DNA of 64,000 nucleotides from Micromonospora sp. NBC_01796 (GTDB lineage: Bacteria > Actinomycetota > Actinomycetes > Mycobacteriales > Micromonosporaceae), in NCBI RefSeq assembly GCF_035917455.1, contig NZ_CP109078.1, forward strand, positions 2,790,001 through 2,854,000, read 5' to 3'. The notes under the pieces were generated by a model, which worked only from the letters and a program-made list of their open reading frames with translations, did not search any database and was not told the origin of the DNA. Shown piece after piece: positions 49,498 through 58,661 of the stretch. The position numbers and the translations under genes are program-made. Each line of letters opens with the position of its first letter. Within the stretch, counting starts at the first letter, position 1.

Positions 49498-49947
49498 GTG
49501 CCCACCGACCCCCTCCGGTGCGCCGGAGCCCTGATCGTCGACGACGACGGTCGGATCTTCTTCCAGCGCCGGTCCCCGCAGCGAAAGCTCTTCCCCGACA
49601 CCTGGGACATCGTCGGCGGCCACCTGGAACCCGGCGAGGGGATCGAGGACGCGCTGTCGCGTGAGGTGACCGAGGAGACCGGCTGGACCGTCTCGGTGGT
49701 CCTCGGCCTGGTCGGTGAGTACACCTGGACCGGCAACGACGGGTTCACCCGGCTGGAGAGCGACTTCCTGGTACGCGTCGACGGTGACCTGACCCGCCCC
49801 CGGCTCGAGGTGGGCAAGCACACGGAGTTCCGCTGGCTGAACGAGCACGAGATGGAGGTGCTGGACGAGCACCGGCACGTCAACGACGGCATGATCCGCC
49901 GGATCGCCGAGGACGCGTTCGCCGCCCTGCACGCGATCGGCCTCTGA
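49498..49947 (+). CDS. NUDIX hydrolase
   Basis: 149 residues with a complete NUDIX box GHLEPGEGIEDALSREVTEETGW (shown only here), the metal-binding Glu residues present. Hydrolyses a nucleoside diphosphate linked to another group. The last 39 bases and the stop are tandemly duplicated just downstream. Start GTG 49498 behind a leaderless promoter. Confidence 0.92.
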   Translation: MPTDPLRCAGALIVDDDGRIFFQRRSPQRKLFPDTWDIVGGHLEPGEGIEDALSREVTEETGWTVSVVLGLVGEYTWTGNDGFTRLESDFLVRVDGDLTRPRLEVGKHTEFRWLNEHEMEVLDEHRHVNDGMIRRIAEDAFAALHAIGL

Positions 49948-49986
49948 GAGGACGCGTTCGCCGCCCCGCACGCGATCGGCCGCTGA
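49909..49986 (+). repeat. 39-bp tandem duplication over the NUDIX stop
   Basis: Bases 49909-49947, including the stop codon, are repeated at 49948-49986 with two differences. The second copy lies outside the gene. A recent slippage duplication that left the protein unchanged. Confidence 0.9.
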
Positions 49987-50082
49987 CCGGTCCGACGGCT
50001 GCCCGGTCCGGCTGGAAACCGCCGTTCTGTCCCTCGGGGCTATCCTCCGTGCGGTAGTCGTTGTCACAAGGAGGATCCACTG

Positions 50083-50856
50083 ATGATCGGATTAGTGCTC
50101 GCCGCAGGGGCCGGGCGCCGGCTGCGCCCGTACACGGACACCCTGCCCAAGGCGCTCATTCCGGTCGATGGTGGCACGACCATCCTCGACATCGCGCTGC
50201 ACAACCTCGCCGAGGTCGGGCTGACCGAGGTGGTCGTCGTGGTCGGCTACGCCGCCTCCGAGGTACGCGACCGCCAGGCCGCCCTGGAGCAGCGCCACGG
50301 CGTACGGCTCACCCTGGTGCAGAACGACAAGGCCGAGGAGTGGAACAACGCGTACTCCCTCTGGCTGGCCCGGGACCACTTCGCCCAGGGGGCGTTGCTG
50401 GTCAACGGCGACACCGTGCACCCGGTGAGCGTGGAGCGGACCCTGCTGGCCAACCGTGGTCCGGGCATCCTGCTCGCCATCGACGACGTCAAGAAGCTGG
50501 CCGACGAGGAGATGAAGACCATCTTCGACGCCGACGGGCAGCTCACGAAGATCACCAAGCTGATGGACCCGGCCGACGCGTACGGGGAATACATCGGCGC
50601 CACCCTGATCGAGCCGGCCGCCGCGCCCGCCCTGGCCGAGGCGCTGGAGGCGACCTGGCGCCGGGACCCGAACCTCTACTACGAGGACGGCTACCAGGAG
50701 TACGCGAACCGGGGCGGTGAGGTGCGCGGCACCCCGATCGGTGACGTGGAGTGGGTCGAGGTCGACAACCTCGCCGACCTGACCCGGGCCCGTGAGATCA
50801 CGAGCTGGCAGTGGGCGACCGGGTCCGGCACCGACGACCGGCCGACCGGCAGTTAG
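50083..50856 (+). CDS. Phosphocholine-type nucleotidyltransferase
   Basis: 257 residues with the LAAGAGRRLRPYTDTLPKAL signature of sugar or alcohol phosphate nucleotidyltransferases, a NGDT acidic site and a GTPIGDVEWVEVD end. The NDKAEEWNNAYSLWLAR segment is typical of phosphocholine/phosphoethanolamine/inositol-phosphate cytidylyltransferases. It probably activates a polyol or alcohol phosphate with CTP. AAGGAGG precedes ATG 50083. It is the first of three genes in one operon. Confidence 0.85.
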   Translation: MIGLVLAAGAGRRLRPYTDTLPKALIPVDGGTTILDIALHNLAEVGLTEVVVVVGYAASEVRDRQAALEQRHGVRLTLVQNDKAEEWNNAYSLWLARDHFAQGALLVNGDTVHPVSVERTLLANRGPGILLAIDDVKKLADEEMKTIFDADGQLTKITKLMDPADAYGEYIGATLIEPAAAPALAEALEATWRRDPNLYYEDGYQEYANRGGEVRGTPIGDVEWVEVDNLADLTRAREITSWQWATGSGTDDRPTGS

Positions 50857-50865
50857 GGGAGTCGG

Positions 50866-51933
50866 GTGCCGCTGCTAGCCCGTACGGTCAACACGCCACT
50901 GATCATCGAGGTACGCCGGGGCGCGATCGCCGACCTCGGCCCCCTCCTCGCCGACCAGCGCATCTCCGCCGGTGGTGACGTGGCGGTGGTGGTCGGCCCG
51001 GGGCAGGGTGAACGGATCGTCGAACTGATCCGCCCCACCCTCGGTTCCGCCGACGTGTTCACCGTCGCCGGTGGCACCCTGGACGCCGCCCTCGAACTCG
51101 GCGACAAGCTCCGCGCCCGCTCGTACGACGCGGTTGTCGGCATCGGTGGCGGCAAGACCATCGACACCGCCAAGTACGCCGCCGCCCGGTACGGCATCCC
51201 GATGGTGTCGGTGGCGACCAGCCTCGCCAACGACGGGATCGCCTCCCCGATCGCCACCCTCGACCACGACGGGGGACGCCCGTCCTACGGGGCGCACATC
51301 CCGATCGCGGTCGTGGTCGACCTGGACTTCGTCGAGTCCGGCCCGGACCTGCACAACCGGGCCGGGATCGGGGAGCTGCTCAGCAACATCAGCGCGCTCG
51401 CCGACTGGGAGCTGGCCCGCGAGATGTGCGGTGAGCGGGTGGACGGGCTCGCCGCCACGCTGGCCCGTACCGGCGCCGAGGCGATCATCAACCATCCCGG
51501 CGACATGACCGACGACGGTTTTGTCACCATCCTCGCCGAGTCGTTGATCGCGAGCGGCCTGGCCATGGCGATCAGCGGCACCAGCCGGCCGTGCAGCGGC
51601 GGTTGCCACGAGATCATGCACGCGATGCACCTGCTCCGGCTCGGCACAGGTTCGCACGGCGAGCAGGTCGGTCTCGGCGGCCTCTTCTGCACCTTCCTCC
51701 GGGGTGACCTGCCCCGGTTCCGGCAGATGGCGAGCTGCCTGCACCGCCACGGCCTGCCGATCCTGCCGGCCGATCTCGCGCTGACCGACGACCAGTTCGT
51801 CGATGTGGTGCTGCACGCTCCCCGGACCCGACCGGACCGCTACACGATCATCGAGCACCTCGACCTGTCGCCGGACGGGATCCGCGACCGGCTGGCAGAC
51901 TACGCCGATGCCCTCCGTGACCACCTCCGCTGA
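50866..51933 (+). CDS. Glycerol-1-phosphate dehydrogenase-like enzyme
   Basis: 355 residues of the iron/zinc alcohol-dehydrogenase fold, EgsA/AraM type. Seen: GIGGGKTIDTAKYAA (NAD(P) loop) and metal ligands in CHEIMHAMH and SHGEQVGLG, plus SVATSLANDGIASP. Such enzymes reduce dihydroxyacetone phosphate to sn-glycerol-1-phosphate, the archaeal stereochemistry. It starts 9 bases after the nucleotidyltransferase and overlaps the next gene by 26 bases, so the three work together. Other 3-carbon or polyol substrates are possible. Confidence 0.85.
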   Translation: MPLLARTVNTPLIIEVRRGAIADLGPLLADQRISAGGDVAVVVGPGQGERIVELIRPTLGSADVFTVAGGTLDAALELGDKLRARSYDAVVGIGGGKTIDTAKYAAARYGIPMVSVATSLANDGIASPIATLDHDGGRPSYGAHIPIAVVVDLDFVESGPDLHNRAGIGELLSNISALADWELAREMCGERVDGLAATLARTGAEAIINHPGDMTDDGFVTILAESLIASGLAMAISGTSRPCSGGCHEIMHAMHLLRLGTGSHGEQVGLGGLFCTFLRGDLPRFRQMASCLHRHGLPILPADLALTDDQFVDVVLHAPRTRPDRYTIIEHLDLSPDGIRDRLADYADALRDHLR

Positions 51934-52633
51934 GCCGTTCCGTCCGACCACCGCCGACTTCTACCGGGTGAACCGGGGCGGCGGCCTGTTCAGCGAGGCG
52001 TTCAGCCAGCGCCTCGGTGCCGGCTTCGCGCTGCTCGCGTACCGCCTGGGGTTGAGCCCGACCGCGTTGACCATGGGCAACCTGGTGCTCGGGCTGGCCG
52101 CCTCGGTCGCCGTGGTGGCGCTGGCCGGGCCGGTCGCCGACGGGGACGTACCGGCCTGGGTGGTCGGGCTGATCGCGCTGGTCGGCTGGCAGGTCGCGTA
52201 CGCCCTGGACTGTGCCGACGGGCAGCTCGCCCGGGTCACCGGGCGGGGCAGCCCGGCCGGTGCGCGGGTCGACATCCTCTGTGACGTGGCGGCCCAGATC
52301 GCCCTGGTGACGGCGCTCGGGGCGACCGCGGTGGCGCAGCGCCCGAGCACCCCGGTCTGGCTGGTGGCGGCGTTCGCCGGGACCTGGATGGTCAACCTGG
52401 TCACCTCGGTGATGCAGGCCGGTCCGAACCACGCCAGCATGGTCACCTCGACCAGCCTGCCGGTACGCCTGGCCAAGCTGATCCGCGACTACGGGGCGGT
52501 GATCTTCGTGGCCGCCCTGGTCCTGATCCTCGTCCCGGCCGCCACGATCTGGATCATCGCGGCCTTCACCGTGGTCAACGGGGGCTTCCTGCTCGCCAGC
52601 ATCGCCTTCTCCGCCCGCGCCTCCCTCCGCTGA
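51908..52633 (+). CDS. CDP-alcohol phosphatidyltransferase
   Basis: 241-residue membrane enzyme with about six helices. Seen: the CDP-OH motif as DCADGQLARVTGRGSPAGARVD, i.e. D-x2-DG-x2-AR-x8-G-x3-D, which binds CDP and metal. It joins a CDP-activated alcohol to another lipid or alcohol. Overlap with the dehydrogenase means coupled translation. Together with the two upstream genes it could use CDP-glycerol-1-phosphate or a related polyol (inference). Confidence 0.88.
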   Translation: MPSVTTSAEPFRPTTADFYRVNRGGGLFSEAFSQRLGAGFALLAYRLGLSPTALTMGNLVLGLAASVAVVALAGPVADGDVPAWVVGLIALVGWQVAYALDCADGQLARVTGRGSPAGARVDILCDVAAQIALVTALGATAVAQRPSTPVWLVAAFAGTWMVNLVTSVMQAGPNHASMVTSTSLPVRLAKLIRDYGAVIFVAALVLILVPAATIWIIAAFTVVNGGFLLASIAFSARASLR

Positions 52634-52637
52634 GGGC

Positions 52638-53807
52638 CTACCCGGCGAGGGACTTGTAGGTGTCGAGGAGTTGGGTGGTGACCACCTCGGGGCGGAAGGT
52701 GGCGAGGTAGCGGGTGCGGGCCAGGGGGGCGAGCGCGGGCGCGGCGGCGCGGGCGGTGGGCAGGGCGGCGGCCAGGGAGGTCGCCTCCGCCGGCACCACC
52801 CAGCCGGCGGCGGTCGGCGGATGGTCCATCCCGATCAGGTACGGCACCCCGCCGAGCGCCGTACCGAGCACCGGGCGGCCGGCGGCGAGCGCCTCGATCA
52901 CCACCGTCGGCAGTACGTCGTGCCAGGTCGGTACGGCCACCACCACCGCGGCTGCCCGTACGGCGGCCCACACTCCGGCGCGGTCCAGCGGGCCGAGGTA
53001 CTCGACGTCGGTACGTTCCCGGGCCGCCGCCTCGGCCAGTGGGCGCAGCTCACCGTCCCCGGCGATCCGGAGCGGGCCGAGGGACCCGTCGGGGTGCTGC
53101 CGCCAGGCCTGGAGCAGCAGGTCGAGACCCTTCTCCGGGGAGAGCCGACCGAAGAAGAGGAAACCGTCGCCGAGCGGGGCCGGCTCGCCCGGATCGGGGA
53201 TCGCGTTCGGCTTGATCACGATCCGGTCGTCCGGGATGCCGTACTCGCGCAGGTGGTCGGCGACGGCTGAGGTGAGGGCGATGAACCTGTCGACCGAACG
53301 CCAGGTCGGCCGGTGGACCGCGAGCGTGGTCGCCATCAGCGCGCTCTGCGCCCGGGAGCCCCGGTAGCAGCGGTGCACGATCGCCGGCACGCCGAGCGCC
53401 CGTCCTCGACAGTCGTGGCAGATGTGCCCGTCCCGGAAGTACAGCCCGGAGGAGCAGACCTGCCGGTAGTTGTGCACCGTCTGGACCACCGGCACACCGT
53501 GCCGGTGCGCGGTCCGCACCACCCAGGGTGACAGGAGGGGGTACGGATTGTGCAGGTGCAGTACGTCCGGCCGCTCGGTCTCGATCAACCGGCTCAGATC
53601 CTGCTGCGCCTGGGGCGCGTAGATGGGCGAGATCGGCAACAACACCTTCGCGCTCTTGGGCATCGCCGGGATCTCGTCCGAGCTGCGCAGGAACGGCAGC
53701 ACGTCGACCCCAGCCCCGGTGAGCTGGGCGATCTCCAGATCGACCATGGTGTTCTCGCCCGACGGCTGAGCTTCTCGATACCGGTTGTGCGCTACGACCA
53801 CCTTCAC
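52638..53807 (-). CDS. Family 4 glycosyltransferase
   Basis: 389-residue GT-B enzyme. Seen: HNRYREAQPSGENTMV (donor/acceptor side loop), GFLFFGRLSPEKGLDLLLQAW and EALAAGRPVLGTALGGVPYLI, with the conserved Glu of the GT4 E-x7-E-like region (ptVVIEAL). It also carries a Cys-rich strip CSSGLYFRDGHICHDCRG. It faces the CDP-alcohol operon tail-to-tail by 5 bases. Sugar and acceptor unknown. Confidence 0.9.
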   Translation of the reverse strand: MKVVVAHNRYREAQPSGENTMVDLEIAQLTGAGVDVLPFLRSSDEIPAMPKSAKVLLPISPIYAPQAQQDLSRLIETERPDVLHLHNPYPLLSPWVVRTAHRHGVPVVQTVHNYRQVCSSGLYFRDGHICHDCRGRALGVPAIVHRCYRGSRAQSALMATTLAVHRPTWRSVDRFIALTSAVADHLREYGIPDDRIVIKPNAIPDPGEPAPLGDGFLFFGRLSPEKGLDLLLQAWRQHPDGSLGPLRIAGDGELRPLAEAAARERTDVEYLGPLDRAGVWAAVRAAAVVVAVPTWHDVLPTVVIEALAAGRPVLGTALGGVPYLIGMDHPPTAAGWVVPAEATSLAAALPTARAAAPALAPLARTRYLATFRPEVVTTQLLDTYKSLAG

Positions 53808-53832
53808 GCGACTAGAGGCTACCGTTAGTGAC

Positions 53833-54693
53833 GTGCCCGAACTGCCTGAGGTAGAGGCGCTCGGCGCCTATCTGCGCGAGCGCGCGGTCGGCCGCCGGGT
53901 GGAGCGACTCGAGGTCGCCGCCATCAGCGCCCTGAAGACGTACGACCCGCCGCCGTCGGCCGCGTCCGGTCGCTCCGTGACCGGCGCCGGTCGGTACGGC
54001 AAGTTCCTCGACGTCCGGTTCGACGACGGCCTGCACCTGGTGGTCCACCTGGCCCGTGCCGGCTGGCTGCACTACCGGGAGGCGTTCCCGTCCACCGCCC
54101 CGCTCAAGCCCGGCAAGGGTCCGATCGCGGTCCGGGTACGCCTCGACGACAGCTCCGGCTTCGACCTCACCGAGGCCGGTACGCAGAAGAAGCTCGCCGC
54201 GTACCTGGTGACCGATCCGGCGCAGGTGCCCGGGGTGGCCCGGCTCGGCCCGGACGCGCTCGCCGCCGACCTGCCCCTGTTCAGCGAACGGCTGCGCGCC
54301 AAGCGCGGGCAGGTCAAGGGGGTCCTGACCAACCAGGAGATCCTGTCCGGGGTGGGCAACGCGTACTCCGACGAGATCCTGCACACCGCCCGGATGTCCC
54401 CGTTCGCGATCACCGACCGGCTCAGCGACACGCAACTCTCCGCCCTGCACGCGGCGACCCGGCAGGTCCTCGGCGACGCGGTCGCCCGGTCGGTCGGGCA
54501 ACGGGCCGCCGAGCTGAAGGGCGAGAAGCGGTCCGGGCTGCGGGTGCACGCGCGTACGGGGCTGCCCTGCCCGGTCTGCGGCGACACGGTGCGTGAGGTC
54601 TCGTTCGCTGATTCGAGCCTCCAGTACTGCCCGACCTGCCAGACCGGCGGCAAGCCCCTGGCGGACCGCCGACTATCGCGACTTGTGCGTTAG
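53833..54693 (+). CDS. Fpg/Nei-family DNA glycosylase
   Basis: 286 residues. The protein starts with Met-Pro-Glu-Leu-Pro-Glu (catalytic Pro2, Glu3), then the H2TH helix and a C-terminal zinc finger CPVC...CPTC. It removes oxidised bases and cuts the DNA strand. GTG 53833 must be the start because the Pro follows directly; a -10-like TACCGT lies 7 bases upstream (leaderless). Which of Fpg or Nei is unclear by eye. Confidence 0.93.
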   Translation: MPELPEVEALGAYLRERAVGRRVERLEVAAISALKTYDPPPSAASGRSVTGAGRYGKFLDVRFDDGLHLVVHLARAGWLHYREAFPSTAPLKPGKGPIAVRVRLDDSSGFDLTEAGTQKKLAAYLVTDPAQVPGVARLGPDALAADLPLFSERLRAKRGQVKGVLTNQEILSGVGNAYSDEILHTARMSPFAITDRLSDTQLSALHAATRQVLGDAVARSVGQRAAELKGEKRSGLRVHARTGLPCPVCGDTVREVSFADSSLQYCPTCQTGGKPLADRRLSRLVR

Positions 54694-54964
54694 GTGACCA
54701 ACAATTGGCTGAGGGTAGAAATCGCCCAGGTGGAGATGAAATCTCCATCGGACAGATCTGGCCAGGACGCCATCCATCGGTATAGTGACCCGGTCCGAGG
54801 CGCTTATCGGGCGGTGCCGGCTCGCTCTCATCGCCCGTCGGTGGAGCGTAAAGTCCCTCCGGTCGACGCCCCTACCGGGGCCTGCGTGGGAGACTGAGAC
54901 GGTGGGCGACCCGAGCCCTTTCGGCGAATGGGCGGCACGTGTCACACGGGAGGACGTAGGTGAG

Positions 54965-56527
54965 GTGACGACAAGCCTCCAGCGCCCGGTAACTGGCACT
55001 GGCCGGAATGGCCCGGTACGACACGTCGACAGCTTCGAGATCCAGCTGCCGGCGACTCCGCCACCGAACGGCGTACCCCGTTCCGCCTGGGCCAAGGTCA
55101 GCCGGCGGGTCTCGCGGTGGCACCGTCCGTACATCCTGATCCTGCTCGTGCTGGACTTCGGCGCGGCCGCGTTGGCGAGCTGGGTGTCGATCCAGCGGTT
55201 CGAGAAGGCCACCTCCGGTTTCAACGGCGCGGACGTCGACGCCACCTGGTTCCACACGGTGACGTACCTGTTACTGCCGCTCGGTTGGTTGCTGGTGCTC
55301 TGGGGCAACCGCGCCTATGACCGGCGCTATCTCGGCATCGGCACCGAGGAGTTCAAACGCGTCGTACGGGCCGGCATCGTGGTCGCGGCGAGCGTTTCAT
55401 TCCTCGCGTTCGCCACCGTGACGGCGCTGTCCCGACTCTCCGTCGCCACGGCGGTACTCGGCGCACTGCTGTTCATCCTGATCTTCCGATTGCTGGCGCG
55501 TTTTGTACTGCACACGATGCGGCGACGCAGCGGACACGCCGCGCACCGGATGGTGCTGGTCGGCACCCTGCCGGAGGCGCTCGAGGTCTACACCGCGGTC
55601 ACCCGCAGCCCGGCCGCCGGGCTGATCCCGGTCGCGATCCACCTCACCGACGGTTACGCCGCCGCCCGGGGAATGGAGACCCCGGTGCCGGTCTACGCCG
55701 GGCGCGACGTGCTGGCGCTGGTACGTGAGGTCGCCGGCGACACGATCGCGGTCTGCGGCTCGGCCAGTTGGGAACCGGGCGAACTGCGCCGGCTCGCCTG
55801 GCAACTGGAGGGGTCCGGCATCGACCTGGTGGTCGCCCCGCAGTTGACCGACATCGCCGGTCCCCGGGTGCACATCCGGCCGATCGAGGGCCTGCCGCTG
55901 CTGCACGTCGAGGAGCCCACCCTCTCCGGTCCGGCGCTGCTCGCGAAGAACCTGCTCGACCGGGTCGCCGCCGGGCTGGGGCTGCTCCTGCTCTCCCCGC
56001 TGTTCATCGCGATCGCGCTCGCCATCCGGATCTCCGACCCCGGCCCGGTCTTCTTCCGCCAGCCGAGGGTCGGGCACGAGGGCCGCACCTTCCGGGTCTG
56101 GAAGTTCCGGACCATGTACGTCGACGCGGAGGACCGCCTCGCCGGGCTGGTCGACCAGAACGAGACCGACGGCATGCTCTTCAAGATCAAGGAGGACCCG
56201 CGGGTCTTCCCCGTCGGCCGGTTCCTGCGGGCCAGTTCCCTGGACGAGCTGCCGCAGCTCATCAACGTACTCAAGGGCGAAATGTCCCTGGTCGGCCCGC
56301 GTCCGCTCCCGGCCGACGACGGCGACTTCCTCGGCGACGTACGCCGCAGACTGCTCGTCCGCCCCGGCATGACCGGCCTCTGGCAGGTCTCCGGCCGATC
56401 CGACCTCTCCTGGGACGAAGCCGTCCGCCTCGACCTCTACTACGTCGACAACTGGTCCCTCGCCTACGACCTGAGCATCCTCTGGCGGACCATCGGCGTG
56501 GTCCTGGCCCGCAAGGGCGCGTACTAG
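54965..56527 (+). CDS. Polyprenyl glycosylphosphotransferase
   Basis: About 520 residues. Seen: several transmembrane helices in the first half (ILILLVLDFGAAALAS, a CoA-binding-like Rossmann region AAHRMVLVGTLPEA), and the C-terminal PssY/WcaJ catalytic domain with KRxFD-like FRVWKFRTMYVDAEDR, DELPQLINVLKGEMSLVGPRPLP and PGMTGLWQVSGRSDLSWDE. It starts a glycan on undecaprenyl phosphate. GTG 54965 (GGAGG upstream) is preferred; GTG 54902 is possible. Upstream 270 bases hold hairpin GGAGATgaaATCTCC. Confidence 0.92.
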   Translation: MTTSLQRPVTGTGRNGPVRHVDSFEIQLPATPPPNGVPRSAWAKVSRRVSRWHRPYILILLVLDFGAAALASWVSIQRFEKATSGFNGADVDATWFHTVTYLLLPLGWLLVLWGNRAYDRRYLGIGTEEFKRVVRAGIVVAASVSFLAFATVTALSRLSVATAVLGALLFILIFRLLARFVLHTMRRRSGHAAHRMVLVGTLPEALEVYTAVTRSPAAGLIPVAIHLTDGYAAARGMETPVPVYAGRDVLALVREVAGDTIAVCGSASWEPGELRRLAWQLEGSGIDLVVAPQLTDIAGPRVHIRPIEGLPLLHVEEPTLSGPALLAKNLLDRVAAGLGLLLLSPLFIAIALAIRISDPGPVFFRQPRVGHEGRTFRVWKFRTMYVDAEDRLAGLVDQNETDGMLFKIKEDPRVFPVGRFLRASSLDELPQLINVLKGEMSLVGPRPLPADDGDFLGDVRRRLLVRPGMTGLWQVSGRSDLSWDEAVRLDLYYVDNWSLAYDLSILWRTIGVVLARKGAY

Positions 56528-56577
56528 CCGGACCAGGGCGGGTTTCGCTTTTGGGGCGGGTCGGACAGGATCTGTCC

Positions 56578-57795
56578 GTGGGGCCGAACCTCTCTGCTGT
56601 GCTTGCGGTCGTCGCGCTGGTGAGTGCGCTCGGCGCCGCCCTGTTCGCGGTGCTCCGGCTGCGCGCCCGGCGGGGCATCGCGACCGCGACCCAGTTGGCG
56701 ACGTACGACGTGTTGCACACGGCCGGACTCGCGGCCGAGCCGTTGCGCGCGGGCCTGAACCCGGCGAGCGCGGCGAAGGCCGTACGGCACCTGCGTGCCC
56801 TCGTCGGGGCGGCCGGGTTGGCGCTGGTCGACGACAGTGAGGTGCTCGCGATCGACGGTCGGGGCGGCCACCACGGCGCCCAGTACGTCACCGCCGCCGA
56901 GCGGGCGATCGGGGCGAACCGGTCGACGGTGCTCGGCGAGTCGGAGCTGCGCTGCGACCGGGTCGACTGCCCGATCCGGGGTGCGGTGGTGGCGCCGCTG
57001 ACCGGGTCGGACGGCCGGGCCCTCGGGGTGCTGGTGGCGATCGCGGACGACCAACCGGCGCCGGGTCTGGTCCAGGCGACGCTGGAGACGGCCCACTGGG
57101 CGAGTGCGCAGCTAGCGCTCGCCGAGCTGGACTCGTCGCGGGAGCGGCTGGCCCGCGCGGAGGTACGGGCGCTGCGGGCACAGATCAGCCCGCACTTCAT
57201 CTACAACGCGCTGACCGCGATCGGCTCGTTCGTGCGTACGGATCCGGAGCGGGCCCGGGAGCTGATCCTGGAGTTCGCCGAGTTCACCCGGTACTCGTTC
57301 CGGGCGCACGGCGAGTTCACCACGCTGGCCGAGGAGTTGCGCTCGATCGACCGTTACCTCACGATCGAGCGCGCACGGTTCGGTGACCGGCTCCAGGTCC
57401 GGCTGGAGATCGCGCCCGAGGTCCTGCCGGTGAGCGTGCCGTTCCTCTGCCTGCAACCGCTGGTCGAGAACGCCGTACGGCACGGCCTGTCCCGCAAGCC
57501 GGGGCTGGGGATGGTCAGCATCGAGGCGCGCGACGCCGGAGCGGAGTGCCACATCACGGTGGAGGACGACGGGGTGGGGATGGATCCGGCGGTGCTGGCC
57601 CAGGGGATCGCCGAGGCGGCCCGGGACAGCGCCGACGACTCGGGCCAGCACGTCGGACTCTCCAACGTGGACGAACGACTCCGGTCGGCGTTCGGGGACG
57701 GGTTCGGCCTGGTGGTGGAGACCGGGCTCGGATCGGGTACGAAGGTGAGCATGCGGGTGCCGAAGTTCCACCGACAGGTCCGGGCGCGTACGTGA
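56578..57795 (+). CDS. LytS-like sensor histidine kinase
   Basis: 405 residues with one N-terminal helix, a GAF-like central domain (about 40-185, with DCPIRGAVVAPL), and a His_kinase/HATPase pair: ISPHFIYNALTAIGSF with acceptor His206, QPLVENAVRHGL and DDGVGM...HVGLSNV. It is of the LytS/YehU family that pairs with LytTR regulators, encoded directly downstream. The signal is unknown. Confidence 0.92.
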   Translation: MGPNLSAVLAVVALVSALGAALFAVLRLRARRGIATATQLATYDVLHTAGLAAEPLRAGLNPASAAKAVRHLRALVGAAGLALVDDSEVLAIDGRGGHHGAQYVTAAERAIGANRSTVLGESELRCDRVDCPIRGAVVAPLTGSDGRALGVLVAIADDQPAPGLVQATLETAHWASAQLALAELDSSRERLARAEVRALRAQISPHFIYNALTAIGSFVRTDPERARELILEFAEFTRYSFRAHGEFTTLAEELRSIDRYLTIERARFGDRLQVRLEIAPEVLPVSVPFLCLQPLVENAVRHGLSRKPGLGMVSIEARDAGAECHITVEDDGVGMDPAVLAQGIAEAARDSADDSGQHVGLSNVDERLRSAFGDGFGLVVETGLGSGTKVSMRVPKFHRQVRART

Positions 57796-57817
57796 ACGGG
57801 TGGGAAGGGGTGGGGGT

Positions 57818-58573
57818 GTGAACGGTTTCCTGCGGGTGCTGGCGGTCGACGACGAGCCGCCCGCGCTGGACGAACTCGCGTACCACCTGCGGGCCGACCC
57901 CCGGGTGGCCCGGCTGCACACCGCGTGCGACGCGACCGAGGCGTTGCGGGTGCTCCGGGACGCGGACGTCGACGTGGTCTTCCTCGACATCCGGATGCCG
58001 GGACTGGACGGGATGGAACTGGCCCGGGTGCTGCGGCGGTTCGCCCGACCTCCGGCGATCGTCTTCGTCACCGCGTACGACGACGGCGCGGTGGACGCCT
58101 TCGACCTGGGCGTGACCGACTACGTCCGCAAGCCCGTACGCGCCGAGCGGCTGGCCGAGTCGCTGCGTCGGGTGATCGGCGCCCGGGTGGTGCCCGCCCA
58201 TCCGGCGGCGATGGCCCGAGCCGAGGAGGATCCGACCATCCCGGTGGAGTTGGCCGGTACGACCCGGATGCTGCCCCGGTCGGCGGTGCGTTGGGTGGAG
58301 GCGCAGGGCGACTACGCCCGGCTCTACACGGCGGACGCGTCGCACCTGGTCCGGGTCCCGCTGGCCACCCTGGCGGAACGCTGGGCCGACGCCGGTTTCG
58401 TCCGGATCCACCGCTCGTACCTGGTCCAACTCCGGCTCATCGCCGAACTCCGGCTGGCCAACTCCGGGTACGTGGTGGTGGTCGACGGCACCGAGCTGCC
58501 GGTCAGCCGCCGGCACACCCGCGAGCTGAAGGACAAACTCGTCCGGGCGGCGAAACAGGACTGGAACCGCTGA
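57818..58573 (+). CDS. LytTR response regulator
   Basis: 251 residues: receiver with Asp11/Asp12, acceptor Asp57 (VFLDIRMPG), KP switch (YVRKPV) and a LytTR DNA-binding domain at about 150-250 (VRIHRSYLV, SRRHTRELKD). It partners the LytS-like kinase 22 bases upstream. LytTR pairs often control symporters or wall genes in actinobacteria; a symporter pair lies 4 kb downstream. GTG 57818 follows GGGG-rich sequence. Confidence 0.92.
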   Translation: MNGFLRVLAVDDEPPALDELAYHLRADPRVARLHTACDATEALRVLRDADVDVVFLDIRMPGLDGMELARVLRRFARPPAIVFVTAYDDGAVDAFDLGVTDYVRKPVRAERLAESLRRVIGARVVPAHPAAMARAEEDPTIPVELAGTTRMLPRSAVRWVEAQGDYARLYTADASHLVRVPLATLAERWADAGFVRIHRSYLVQLRLIAELRLANSGYVVVVDGTELPVSRRHTRELKDKLVRAAKQDWNR

Positions 58574-58661
58574 CCGGTTATCCACAGGCGAAGCTCGTTC
58601 TCCACAGGTTATTCACAACCTGCCCCATCCCTCTCCATCCCGCATGCCTACAGTCCAGGAC

